Shown here in pieces: positions 7,136-15,100 of a stretch of 21,513 nucleotides of DNA. This DNA comes from Proteobacteria bacterium UBA7821 (GTDB taxonomy: Bacteria > Pseudomonadota > Gammaproteobacteria > Comchoanobacterales > Comchoanobacteraceae): positions 1 to 21,513 of the forward strand of contig DLBP01000053.1 in assembly GCA_002480165.1 (NCBI GenBank), read 5' to 3'. The position numbers and the translations under genes were made by a program. The notes under the pieces were generated by a model, which did not search any database, was not told the DNA's origin, and worked only from the letters and a program-made list of their open reading frames with translations. Within the stretch, counting starts at the first letter, position 1. Each line of letters opens with the position of its first letter.

Positions 7136-9068
7136 GATTAGACAACTCAACAACACATGCCTTACGAGTCATGTGATCAAGTACCTGGTCGATGAATTCA
7201 GACAACTGCCAGCCCGAGGTCACGGTCCCATCTAGCTGTCTAATAGACAATGTTTCCCCTTCTACCTCTTGGTCTCCCAGTATGACAATGAAGGGTATCT
7301 TGGCCAATGTGTGCTGACGAACTTTATAACCAAGCTTTTCATTACGATCATCTAACTGACAACATAATTTAACTTGTTTAAACACATTAATACATGACTT
7401 AGCATACGGCTTTGCTCGATCAGTGATGGTACACACCACGATCGGCTGCGGTGATAGCCAAAGCGGTAACACACCAGCGTAGTGTTCCAATAAAATCCCC
7501 ATGAACCGCTCAATAGAGCCAAAGATAGCACGGTGAATCATAATCGGCGGAACCTTTTGGCCAGACTCATCAACATAGCTAGCACTCAAGCGCTGGGGCA
7601 TAGAAAAGTCTAACTGAATCGTACCGCACTGCCAGACACGTTTGAGACAGTCTGTTAAATGAAACTCAATTTTTGGTCCATAAAAAGCCCCTTCGCCTGG
7701 CAATTCTTCAAATGAAACACCACAGTCATTCAGTGATTGCCTGAGACAATTTTCCGATTGATCCCATGTGGCATCATCACCAATTCGCTTCTCTGGCCGA
7801 GTTGCCATTTTAACACCAATCTGCTCAAAGCCAAAATCACGATAAGTTGAGAACACGAGTTCAATCAGTGCCTCAAGCTCTGAAGGCAACTGGGCATTTG
7901 TACAAAAGACATGAGCATCATCTTGTGTGAACTCGACTAATCTCATTAAACCATGTAAAGTGCCCGATGCCTCATTGCGATAGACAACACCAAACTCACC
8001 CATTCTAATTGGTAAATCCCGGTAGCTTTTCAAACCTTGGTTGAATACTTGTATATTGCCAGGGCAATTCATCGGCTTAACACAAAAGCTCTTGGAGCTT
8101 ACCTCTGATGTGAACATATTATCGCAAAACTTCTCCCAGTGCCCCGACTCAATCCACAGTTTCTGATCCAGCATCGTAGGAGTCGAAACCTCCTCGTAAT
8201 CCTGCTCGTCGAGCCGGTTGCGAATGTAAGCGATGATCTGTTGAAACACACGCCAGCCCTTGGCATGCCAGAACACCATCCCAGGAGCATCTGGCTGAAT
8301 ATGATATAAATCCATAGACTGAGCTAGAAGTCTGTGGTCACGTCGTTGCGCCTCTTGAAGTTGCTTTAAGTAATTATCTAACTGATCTTGACTAGGCCAA
8401 GCGGTTCCATAAATACGCTGTAGCGGTTGATTCGCAGCATCACCTTTCCAATAACTTCCAGCGAGCTTGGTCAATTTAAAAGCCTTTAACTTTGCAGTGG
8501 ACTGTACATGCGGCCCTCGACACAAGTCAATAAAATCACCTTGTCGATAGGCTGTAATAACCTCATCGTCCTGAAGAGAGTCGACAATCTCAACCTTGTA
8601 TGGTTCACCCAAATCATCAAAAAGCGCCCTGGCGTCGGCTTTAGACAAGACTAAACGCTCGGTTACTATCGATTCTTTGGATAGCTTCTGCATCATCTTC
8701 TCTATCTTAATCAGATCCTCTGGCGTGAATGATTGCTGGCAATCGAAATCATAATAAAATCCGTCTTCTATCGTTGGGCCCATGGCTATTTTCACCTGAT
8801 CGCCATAGAGACGTTTGACCGCATGCGCCAACAAGTGAGCAGTTGAGTGACGGATCACATCCAAACCTTCATCTGAGTCTTCCGTCACAAGCTCCAATGT
8901 GCAGTTATCTTCAATCAAGCAATCCAAGTCAACCAATGCGCCATTTAAACGAATCGCAACGGTTTTCTTTGCTAAACTTCGGCTAATGTCTTTTGCAACG
9001 CGAATTGCTGTGACTGGCTCATGGTATGACTTGTGCTCGCCACTGGGTAGTGTTACTGAAAATGTCAC
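7110..9068 (-). CDS. thrS: Threonyl-tRNA synthetase
   Basis: Class II aminoacyl-tRNA synthetase charging tRNA-Thr, cytoplasmic. At 652 residues it is slightly longer than E. coli ThrS (642). Domain order is complete: TGS domain (about 1-62), N2 editing domain with HSTAH (residues 74-78) and the DLCRGPHV segment (181-188), class II core with the zinc cysteine in MNCPGN (Cys335), motif 2 around VVYRNEASG, zinc histidine in DDAHVFC, motif 3 around GSIERFMG, and the C-terminal anticodon-binding domain. The start is GTG at 9068, with GAGGG 7 bases upstream. The leader is only about 20 bases, too short for an E. coli-style operator. infC, rpmI and rplT, the usual downstream neighbours, are replaced by the convergent symporter gene. 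Confidence 0.97.
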   Translation of the reverse strand: MTFSVTLPSGEHKSYHEPVTAIRVAKDISRSLAKKTVAIRLNGALVDLDCLIEDNCTLELVTEDSDEGLDVIRHSTAHLLAHAVKRLYGDQVKIAMGPTIEDGFYYDFDCQQSFTPEDLIKIEKMMQKLSKESIVTERLVLSKADARALFDDLGEPYKVEIVDSLQDDEVITAYRQGDFIDLCRGPHVQSTAKLKAFKLTKLAGSYWKGDAANQPLQRIYGTAWPSQDQLDNYLKQLQEAQRRDHRLLAQSMDLYHIQPDAPGMVFWHAKGWRVFQQIIAYIRNRLDEQDYEEVSTPTMLDQKLWIESGHWEKFCDNMFTSEVSSKSFCVKPMNCPGNIQVFNQGLKSYRDLPIRMGEFGVVYRNEASGTLHGLMRLVEFTQDDAHVFCTNAQLPSELEALIELVFSTYRDFGFEQIGVKMATRPEKRIGDDATWDQSENCLRQSLNDCGVSFEELPGEGAFYGPKIEFHLTDCLKRVWQCGTIQLDFSMPQRLSASYVDESGQKVPPIMIHRAIFGSIERFMGILLEHYAGVLPLWLSPQPIVVCTITDRAKPYAKSCINVFKQVKLCCQLDDRNEKLGYKVRQHTLAKIPFIVILGDQEVEGETLSIRQLDGTVTSGWQLSEFIDQVLDHMTRKACVVELSNPNASQSTE

Positions 9069-9095
9069 AGATGGGCCCTCATAAAAATATCGTCA

Positions 9096-9124
9096 ATTAT
9101 AAGGCAAAGTGAACAAAATAGCAA
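9096..9124 (-). promoter_or_regulatory. Sigma-70 promoter of thrS
   Basis: On the minus strand: TTGCTA (complement of 9119-9124), 17-base spacer, consensus TATAAT (complement of 9096-9101). The predicted start is near 9089, about 20 bases before the GTG start codon. Confidence 0.7.
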
Positions 9125-9207
9125 GCAATCACTGTCTTGGCAATCAAAACAGGCAAACAGCCAAACCAACGCATCAGTTCAAACCGAGTCATGCCATCAG
9201 GAAAGTA

Positions 9208-9236
9208 TTGCAATCACCTGTCGAATAACCTAGATT
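9208..9236 (+). promoter_or_regulatory. Candidate promoter of the lipocalin gene
   Basis: TTGCAA (9208-9213), 17-base spacer, TAGATT (9231-9236), each matching consensus at 4 of 6 positions. The -10 overlaps the left arm of the inverted repeat at 9233-9254, as expected of a regulated promoter. Confidence 0.45.
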
Positions 9237-9254
9237 GTCTACAGAGAGACAATC
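9233..9254. promoter_or_regulatory. Perfect inverted repeat between promoter and lipocalin start
   Basis: GATTGTCT (9233-9240) and AGACAATC (9247-9254) are exact inverted arms around ACAGAG. The position, from the -10 box across the predicted transcription start, fits a repressor operator. In RNA the repeat would also form an 8-bp hairpin 12 bases before the start codon. Confidence 0.5.
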
Positions 9255-9266
9255 GGGATTTTAAAT

Positions 9267-9791
9267 ATGTCAATTGACAAATGTGCTCAACTCTACTGCC
9301 TAGTATTACTCGCCCTATCTGAATGTCTAGCAGCCAACGTTGACCTTGAGAGATTCGCTGGACGCTGGTATGAGATCGCCAGAACCGACAATGGGTTTCA
9401 ACGCCATTGTCAATCTGATACACAAGCAACTTATGAACTTAATCCAGACAAAACACTCGTTGTTACCAACAGTTGTGTCGACGAAAACAATGAGACCATT
9501 GTTGCCAAAGGATTAGCCTACCAACCCAATCCCAGCCGATCTCATTACTTAAATGTTAGCTTCGTTAAACTGTTTGGTTTTCATATGTTTTGGGGTGACT
9601 ATTGGATCTTAGAACTGGACATTAACTACCAAACAGCTATTGTTGGCTCACCCAATGACAACATGTTTTGGATTCTATCGAGACAAAAAACCGTCACGCC
9701 ACATCGCCTAAACCAACTGGAATCACAGCTACGACGCTTCGGAATCACCCAAGAAGACTTGCTATACACCAAGCATAGCCAATTGGATTAA
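9267..9791 (+). CDS. Lipocalin family protein (bacterial Blc type)
   Basis: Envelope protein of the bacterial lipocalin family, 174 residues, expected to bind lysophospholipids or other hydrophobic ligands. The three structurally conserved regions are visible: GRWYEIAR (residues 32-39), GDYWILELD with AIVGSPND in the middle, and FWILSRQKT near the end. Two cysteines (HCQSD and NSCVD) match the disulfide pair seen in Blc. Residues 1-22 are hydrophobic and end in LSECLAAN. This is a poor lipobox, since residue -1 to Cys is Glu, so cleavage after CLA as a secreted periplasmic protein is at least as likely as lipidation. The ribosome site is weak (GGGA). An inverted repeat overlaps its promoter. 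The family is confident; the symbol is withheld because lipidation is uncertain. Confidence 0.9.
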   Translation: MSIDKCAQLYCLVLLALSECLAANVDLERFAGRWYEIARTDNGFQRHCQSDTQATYELNPDKTLVVTNSCVDENNETIVAKGLAYQPNPSRSHYLNVSFVKLFGFHMFWGDYWILELDINYQTAIVGSPNDNMFWILSRQKTVTPHRLNQLESQLRRFGITQEDLLYTKHSQLD

Positions 9792-9797
9792 TGACAA

Positions 9798-9814
9798 CTC
9801 AGCCACCGGCTGGG
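9798..9814 (+). terminator. Short GC-rich hairpin after the lipocalin gene
   Basis: CTCAGCC and GGCTGGG pair (one T-G wobble) around ACC, 7 bases after the stop. It is followed by TATTGTGTG rather than a T-run, so it is only a weak intrinsic terminator candidate. Confidence 0.35.
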
Positions 9815-9985
9815 TATTGTGTGTGAAGGTGGATGACAACCGATGAATGGCCTTCCATAATGCTCATCAGGTAACCGTCAACGATGATCCCTATCACATC
9901 CGAGATGATATACAATTTCGAATTGAATCTGATTGATCCGTGTGTTATGTTTTGTAGAGATTATTAGCTAACTGGGACATCCATC

Positions 9986-10885
9986 ATGGGTACACTTATC
10001 CAACAGACTCGAACACTGATAACAGCAGTGTTAACCCACCCCGCCTCGCATCTGTTAAAAATGAAAATTAGTGGTCAAATTAACCGAGATGACACATCGG
10101 AACAAAAGAAGACACCACCGATTAGACTCTCATCAATCAGGCAGTTTTTTAATACACGTCTGCAGCGATCGCACCTAAGCCTGATCTTGATGACGAGATG
10201 GATCCTGTCACTCATTGGGAATAGTATCGGCGTCCCCTCCCCCTTACCTATGGACAGCTGTGGGAACGACTCAATGAAATCAACTGGCGCGGCAACCAGC
10301 CAATTGTCATTCATAGCGATACTGTATTTGATAAAACGCAGTCATTTCCCAGAACCCCCCATAAAACCGACAGACCCAGATCAACTGAAACGGTTGTCAC
10401 TATTTAACAAACTGACATTACTATTTGATATTGGCATAGAACTGCTGATCTCATCATCCCAACCCAGAATCTGCTGGGAAGCTATCAGAAATTTAGGCCT
10501 GCTCGCTGGATTTGCCATCCCACCTGTGTTTCAAATCTGCATCTTACTACCCTACATCATCTCCACGACAGAAATCATTCTATTCAAAATGAGACTGGCG
10601 ATTAAAGCAGCGAAGCCCCATCAATCTACCCCGAATAAAACGAGTAATCGCCTGGCATCAATCTGGTGCACGCTCAATGGTTTTCATACAGCCAATTATG
10701 TCGCATCACGAATGACACAATTAATGCCTGGCTCCGTCGGATTAAAAACTGTGCTTGCCTCATCTGCATTCCTGAGTAGCTTCTGCTTATACCCATATGC
10801 AACCAGCCAACTCGCCAAAAAATTTCAGAGTGACTCACCCGACCAAACAAACAGACAAGCCTCATGCTCTACAAGCCCCCAATAA
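9986..10885 (+). CDS. Unidentified membrane-associated protein upstream of ubiE
   Basis: I do not recognise this 299-residue protein. The N-terminal third is polar and basic with no signal peptide. Hydrophobic stretches appear at about residues 65-84, 104-113, 142-156, 170-200 and 254-272. The longest, 170-200, contains paired prolines (FAIPPVF) and looks like a hairpin of two spans. The tail after about residue 278 is hydrophilic and rich in Ser, Gln and Asp. An uninterrupted 299-codon frame and the 22-base overlap with ubiE argue that it is real and co-transcribed with the ubi genes. The ATG at 9986 has GGGA 8 bases upstream. Within 10234-10404 another frame also gives protein-like sequence, so the middle section could reflect an old frameshift. 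A link to ubiquinone synthesis is suggested by position only. Confidence 0.6.
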   Translation: MGTLIQQTRTLITAVLTHPASHLLKMKISGQINRDDTSEQKKTPPIRLSSIRQFFNTRLQRSHLSLILMTRWILSLIGNSIGVPSPLPMDSCGNDSMKSTGAATSQLSFIAILYLIKRSHFPEPPIKPTDPDQLKRLSLFNKLTLLFDIGIELLISSSQPRICWEAIRNLGLLAGFAIPPVFQICILLPYIISTTEIILFKMRLAIKAAKPHQSTPNKTSNRLASIWCTLNGFHTANYVASRMTQLMPGSVGLKTVLASSAFLSSFCLYPYATSQLAKKFQSDSPDQTNRQASCSTSPQ

Positions 10886-11646
10886 ATGAGACACCCGCAA
10901 ATCAACCCGTTCAATTTGGCTTTGAAACAGTGAGCCACAACCAAAAGTCTAAGAAAGTCGATCAAGTATTCAATGATGTCACGCCCTACTATGACTGGAT
11001 GAACAATCTAATGTCACTTGGCATGCACCATCAATGGAAACGACAACTCATCGATTCACTGGCTATTTCACCATCAGATTGTGTTCTAGATTTGGCAACC
11101 GGCACAGGCGATATTGCCTATAACATCCACTGCATCACAGAGTCCAATGGCTATTTAGTCTGCTTAGATATCAACCAAAACATGCTATCAAGTGCGAGAG
11201 ATAAACTCTTAAACTTAGGCGTCTCAGACAAGATCCATTACCTACAGGCAGATGCACAAGCGATCCCTGTGGCCAATGAGTCTTTTGACACTGTCACCAT
11301 GGCTTTTGGCCTCAGAAACACAACTGACATTCGATTAACGCTAGCTGAATGTCTGCGTGTTCTAAAACCCGGTGGTAAACTCGGCGTTTTAGAATTCTCA
11401 CACCCAGATAATGATCGAATTAAATACCTCTATCACCAATACCTGCTGTCTGTTCTGCCTCAACTGGGCCACATAGCTGCTGGTGACCGAAAAAGCTACC
11501 AGTATCTGGCAGAGTCTATCATCCAACATCCAACAGCAATCGAACTAAAACGTCAAATGATTACAGTCGGCTTTAACCTCGTCGAAATCATACCGATACT
11601 CAGCGGTACAGTCGCCATTCATTTAGGATACAAAAGCTATGTATAA
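10864..11646 (+). CDS. ubiE: Ubiquinone/menaquinone C-methyltransferase
   Basis: S-adenosylmethionine-dependent C-methyltransferase of ubiquinone biosynthesis (2-polyprenyl-6-methoxy-1,4-benzoquinol methylation), acting at the inner membrane within the Ubi complex. Its 260 residues compare with 251 in E. coli. The family segments are FGFETVSHNQKSKKVDQVF (18-36), YDWMNNLMSLGMHHQWKR (43-60), SAM motif I VLDLATGTGD (74-83), AFGLRNTTD, VLKPGGKLGVLEFSHP and SYQYLAESI. The first 17 residues are a short extension. It overlaps the preceding unidentified gene by 22 bases and ubiJ by 8 bases, so translation is probably coupled. The ribosome site before ATG 10864 is weak, which fits coupling. Confidence 0.96.
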   Translation: MLYKPPINETPANQPVQFGFETVSHNQKSKKVDQVFNDVTPYYDWMNNLMSLGMHHQWKRQLIDSLAISPSDCVLDLATGTGDIAYNIHCITESNGYLVCLDINQNMLSSARDKLLNLGVSDKIHYLQADAQAIPVANESFDTVTMAFGLRNTTDIRLTLAECLRVLKPGGKLGVLEFSHPDNDRIKYLYHQYLLSVLPQLGHIAAGDRKSYQYLAESIIQHPTAIELKRQMITVGFNLVEIIPILSGTVAIHLGYKSYV

Positions 11647-12223
11647 GTACTGCCTAGATACATTAAATTCGCAGATCAATCAAATTCTTGCACTGGATGA
11701 AAGCGTTCAAGAATCGCTCAAAGACTGCCCAACCTGTACCATTCAACTATCGATTAAACCACTGGAAAAACCGATATTCATCGTGATAAAAAAAGGAAAA
11801 GTACAACTATCAAATCGCAAACCCAAACACACCATCGATATCGACATATCCGGTTCTGTGGCAGCGATGATTGAACTCATTCAGAACGATTTTTCTTTTC
11901 GCCATGTCAACGAGCCTATTGAAATCAATGGCGACCTAAAACAGCTGACTCAAATCAAACACATCATTGATTCGAGTGTATTAGACCTTGAGTCGATACT
12001 CGCACACTACACCAGTAGCTGGTTTGCACAATGGGCAGTTGATTCCTCTTCGACACTCCATCATCACCTAAGGCAGTGGTGTGAAGAACGAGTTCAGGCT
12101 TACTATCACTATGCCATGTATGAAGAGCCAATCATACTGGGACCTGAACAGTTTGAAACCTTAACCAATCAACTGGGTAAACTAAGGAAAAGAATCGATG
12201 AACTGGAATCATTGATCAACTAG
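11639..12223 (+). CDS. ubiJ: Ubiquinone biosynthesis accessory protein UbiJ (SCP2 domain)
   Basis: Lipid-binding accessory factor that, with UbiK and the soluble Ubi enzymes, handles hydrophobic ubiquinone intermediates. At 194 residues it is close to E. coli UbiJ (201). The N-terminal half (about 1-110) shows an SCP2-like pattern with a lysine-rich strand pair, FIVIKKGKVQLSNRKP, then IDIDISGSVAAMIELI and EINGDLKQLTQIKHII. The C-terminus ends in a predicted coiled coil (LTNQLGKLRKRIDELESLI), the region used by UbiJ to pair with UbiK. Sequence similarity in this family is low, so the call rests on this pattern plus the exact ubiE-ubiJ-ubiB order, with 8-base overlap upstream and 8-base gap downstream. 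Confidence 0.92.
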   Translation: MYKYCLDTLNSQINQILALDESVQESLKDCPTCTIQLSIKPLEKPIFIVIKKGKVQLSNRKPKHTIDIDISGSVAAMIELIQNDFSFRHVNEPIEINGDLKQLTQIKHIIDSSVLDLESILAHYTSSWFAQWAVDSSSTLHHHLRQWCEERVQAYYHYAMYEEPIILGPEQFETLTNQLGKLRKRIDELESLIN

Positions 12224-12231
12224 GATAGACC

Positions 12232-13719
12232 ATGAGTATCATCAGATTATACACCATCATCAAGCTAGCCCGAGTATACCAGATAGCCGACTGTTTCAAA
12301 CTCCACGAGCCACTGACAAGTCAGACAGCAGACAGAGGTCGGCGACTGAGAGAATTCCTGACAGAATTGGGACCGATATTCATCAAACTGGGGCAAATCC
12401 TATCCATTCGTGGGGATATCTTCCCAGATGATGTGATTGCGGAACTTGAGACACTACAAGATCAAGTCCCACCGTTTAGTGGTGAAGTTGCCGAAAAAAC
12501 CGTGATCGAGGCTTTTAGACAGCCGCTAGACCATGTGTTCCAATCGTTTGATACCACACCCATTGCTTCAGCATCGGTTGCCCAGGTACACTCAGCGGTT
12601 CTCAAGACAGGCCAGCGTGTTGCTGTTAAGATCATCAGACCAAATATCAGGTCAGCGCTCAAGCAAGAAATCAGCTGGATGAAATCCATTGCACGATTTG
12701 GAAACTGGTTTCATCCTGATAGCAAACGACTGCATTTCTCATCAATCATCAGAGAGTTTGAAACGAGCATATACAATGAAATAGATCTCAACTACGAGGC
12801 TGCCAATGCCGGTCAATTCAGACGCCAGTTTAAGCATAGCGATCAACTATACATCCCTGAAATATACTGGGATCTGGTTACACGGGACGTCATGGTGATG
12901 GAGTTCATTGAAGGGACAAACTTATACAATACTCAGGAACTCAAAGAGAAACAAGTTAGCCTGCCTCAACTGGCCCAAATAGGCGTCCAGCTCTTCTTTA
13001 AGCAAGTACTGGAACACAGCTTCTTTCATGCTGACCTTCATCCTGGCAATTTATTTGTAGACACCACTTTAGTGGATAACCCCAAATTCATTGCGATTGA
13101 TTTTGGGATTGTTGGCATACTAACTCCAATGGATAGGCACTATATTGCCAGTAATTTTATCGCTTTTTTTAATCAGGACTACCGACGCATTGCAGAACTT
13201 CACGTAGAATCAGGCTGGGTACCTCATAACACCAGAATCGATGAGTTCGAATCAAGCATTCGAACCATTTGTGAGCCATTATTTTCAAGACCACTTCGAG
13301 ATATATCACTGGCGAAATTAATGCTGAGTTTATTTCAGGTTGCCAGGCGATTTGAAACTGAGATACAACCGCAATTATTGATGTTACAAAAAACACTGTT
13401 TACCGTTGAAGCCTTGGGTCGAAATCTTGATCCAGACCTCAATCTCTGGGATACAGCAAAGCCAGAGATTGAACGATGGGCAGAAAGCAACTCACGCTGG
13501 ACAACTTGGTTAAACCATCTACTTCAATCCCCGCCAACATGGTTGGATAAACCAAGCTCAACTGATCAGCCAGTCACTCAGGATAAACTCACCCTAGAAT
13601 TGCCACCAGCGATATTCACACTCACCAGTCTAGTCATTATTTTAACCCTAACAGACATCTCGCCTACCCTCATCGTTGCGATCCATATCCTGGTACTCTT
13701 GACTCAATTGAAAAAATAA
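12232..13719 (+). CDS. ubiB: UbiB atypical kinase/ATPase of ubiquinone biosynthesis
   Basis: ADCK/Coq8-family ATPase needed for early ubiquinone biosynthesis, anchored to the inner membrane. Its 495 residues compare with 546 in E. coli. It has the family-defining KLGQ motif (residues 52-55), the Ala-rich loop replacing the glycine-rich loop (IASASVAQVH, 111-120), the ATP lysine in AVKIIRP (Lys133), catalytic loop HADLHPGN (266-273) and the DFG metal site (290-292). The C-terminus has two closely spaced hydrophobic stretches (about 455-491), the usual membrane anchor. AGGA overlapping the ubiJ stop serves as ribosome site. tatABC genes, which often follow ubiB in gammaproteobacteria, are absent; a strong promoter for the efflux operon is embedded in the last codons. 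Confidence 0.97.
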   Translation: MSIIRLYTIIKLARVYQIADCFKLHEPLTSQTADRGRRLREFLTELGPIFIKLGQILSIRGDIFPDDVIAELETLQDQVPPFSGEVAEKTVIEAFRQPLDHVFQSFDTTPIASASVAQVHSAVLKTGQRVAVKIIRPNIRSALKQEISWMKSIARFGNWFHPDSKRLHFSSIIREFETSIYNEIDLNYEAANAGQFRRQFKHSDQLYIPEIYWDLVTRDVMVMEFIEGTNLYNTQELKEKQVSLPQLAQIGVQLFFKQVLEHSFFHADLHPGNLFVDTTLVDNPKFIAIDFGIVGILTPMDRHYIASNFIAFFNQDYRRIAELHVESGWVPHNTRIDEFESSIRTICEPLFSRPLRDISLAKLMLSLFQVARRFETEIQPQLLMLQKTLFTVEALGRNLDPDLNLWDTAKPEIERWAESNSRWTTWLNHLLQSPPTWLDKPSSTDQPVTQDKLTLELPPAIFTLTSLVIILTLTDISPTLIVAIHILVLLTQLKK

Positions 13720-13727
13720 TGTACAAT
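13699..13727 (+). promoter_or_regulatory. Strong sigma-70 promoter of the efflux operon
   Basis: TTGACT (13699-13704), 17-base spacer, TACAAT (13722-13727), each 5 of 6 to consensus. The -35 box lies inside the end of ubiB, and the predicted start is near 13734, about 23 bases before the TolC-like start codon. Confidence 0.75.
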
Positions 13728-13756
13728 AAGTCAAAACGAAAATACTGGATACTGCC

Positions 13757-15100
13757 ATGATTGTCTTATTGATATTAGCACTAACTAGCCACTCCTACAG
13801 CATTGATCTAGAGCAGTCTGTGCTTAGCGCACTCGACCACTCCATCGATATCAAGCAACAATCATCTAACATTTTATTCGATCAAAAGGCACTTGCTGAC
13901 GCAAAGAAACAATTTGACCCAAAATACCGCATTAAAGCATCTGCCGGGAAAAGTGAGAGCTCTATTCGGGTCTGGGATAAAGATGCTCAGTTATCACCGA
14001 CTATCAATCTCCAGACTAAGTATGGTACCAACTTATCGGTGACCCAAGCCTACTCCTACTACAATGATGAAATCAAGCCACTGACCTTTTCACTGACACA
14101 ACCGCTCGTGCGAGGCTTATCGTCCGAAATCAATCAACTCCCGATTACAGAGGCACGAGACAACTTGATTAAATCAGAAATCAACGAACAAAATCTCAAC
14201 AACCAGGTGATTATTCAAGTGGTCGAGGCCTACCTAAAACTAAGGTCTGCCATTGAGCAAAATGAGATGGAGCGGTTACAGTTCGAAGAACATCAAACTG
14301 AGATGGCTAGCCAGATACAAAAGTTTGAATCAGGAAAGATCTCTCAGGAAGACCTCACGCAAGACCGAATTCAATCGGACCAGTTACAGCTCCATGCAAA
14401 AAAAGGAGAGCTTGAAAAAGCACAAGCAACTAAGGCATTCATCCAGCTAACCGGCATCTATTTTCAAGATGGTGACACGTTGGAGCATCCGGCCATCACA
14501 TGGGAATTACCTGGAGTGACTGATGCCATTGAGCAATCATTCAAAAACAATCGAGAGTTGATACTCGATGATATGAATGTTCAGAGCAACAGCCGAAAAA
14601 TAAAGCAAGCGGAGGATAATCTACTGCCTGATTTATCATTTAACTTTCTGCACAAATCTGACCTTCATGGGCGCCACTATAACGTTACGAAAAACGAAAT
14701 CAGTGTGGACCTATCGTATGAATTCAATTTTGGTGAAAAAAACCACGATCTAGAAAAAGTCACACAAGATTATCAGTACAGCCAGCTTCAGCACATCAAT
14801 AAAATGGAAAATCTGGCCAGTGACATCGACTATCAAATAGCAGCGATCGAGAACTTAACTGAACAAATAAGGATCAGTCAATCAGGCATTGACCACGAAG
14901 CTGAATTGGTCAAAGGCAATGAAATCAGCTATCAGCATGGTAAAGAGTCCCTGTCAGACCTTCATAAAAGTAAACACCAACTGCTTAAAAAGCAGTCAGA
15001 CCTGTTCAAGCAATCCTCAGAGCTTGCGCTGAGTAAATTGAGACTGGCAGATAATATGGGCATGGACCTACTACCCATAATCCTGGGAGAAAATATATGA
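13757..15100 (+). CDS. TolC-like outer membrane efflux protein
   Basis: Outer-membrane channel component of a tripartite exporter, 447 residues. A short signal peptide (about residues 1-15, ending SHSYS) precedes a mature protein starting near IDLEQS. The body has the alternating coiled-coil and beta-strand pattern of the outer membrane efflux family: long Gln/Glu/Lys-rich helices (about 100-220 and 325-430) and short amphipathic strands such as LTFSLTQPLVRG and ISVDLSYEFNFGEK. The family's internal duplication is apparent as two helical halves. Its stop overlaps the adaptor start in ATGA. Having the channel gene first in the operon suggests a dedicated pump rather than sharing of a general TolC. 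The exported substrate is not identifiable. Confidence 0.87.
   Translation: MIVLLILALTSHSYSIDLEQSVLSALDHSIDIKQQSSNILFDQKALADAKKQFDPKYRIKASAGKSESSIRVWDKDAQLSPTINLQTKYGTNLSVTQAYSYYNDEIKPLTFSLTQPLVRGLSSEINQLPITEARDNLIKSEINEQNLNNQVIIQVVEAYLKLRSAIEQNEMERLQFEEHQTEMASQIQKFESGKISQEDLTQDRIQSDQLQLHAKKGELEKAQATKAFIQLTGIYFQDGDTLEHPAITWELPGVTDAIEQSFKNNRELILDDMNVQSNSRKIKQAEDNLLPDLSFNFLHKSDLHGRHYNVTKNEISVDLSYEFNFGEKNHDLEKVTQDYQYSQLQHINKMENLASDIDYQIAAIENLTEQIRISQSGIDHEAELVKGNEISYQHGKESLSDLHKSKHQLLKKQSDLFKQSSELALSKLRLADNMGMDLLPIILGENI

Noticed and set aside
9066..9083. Five-codon ATG frame overlapping the thrS GTG start, as a leader peptide
   Set aside because: It contains no threonine codons, and its sequence is simply the thrS ribosome site region; nothing supports attenuation.
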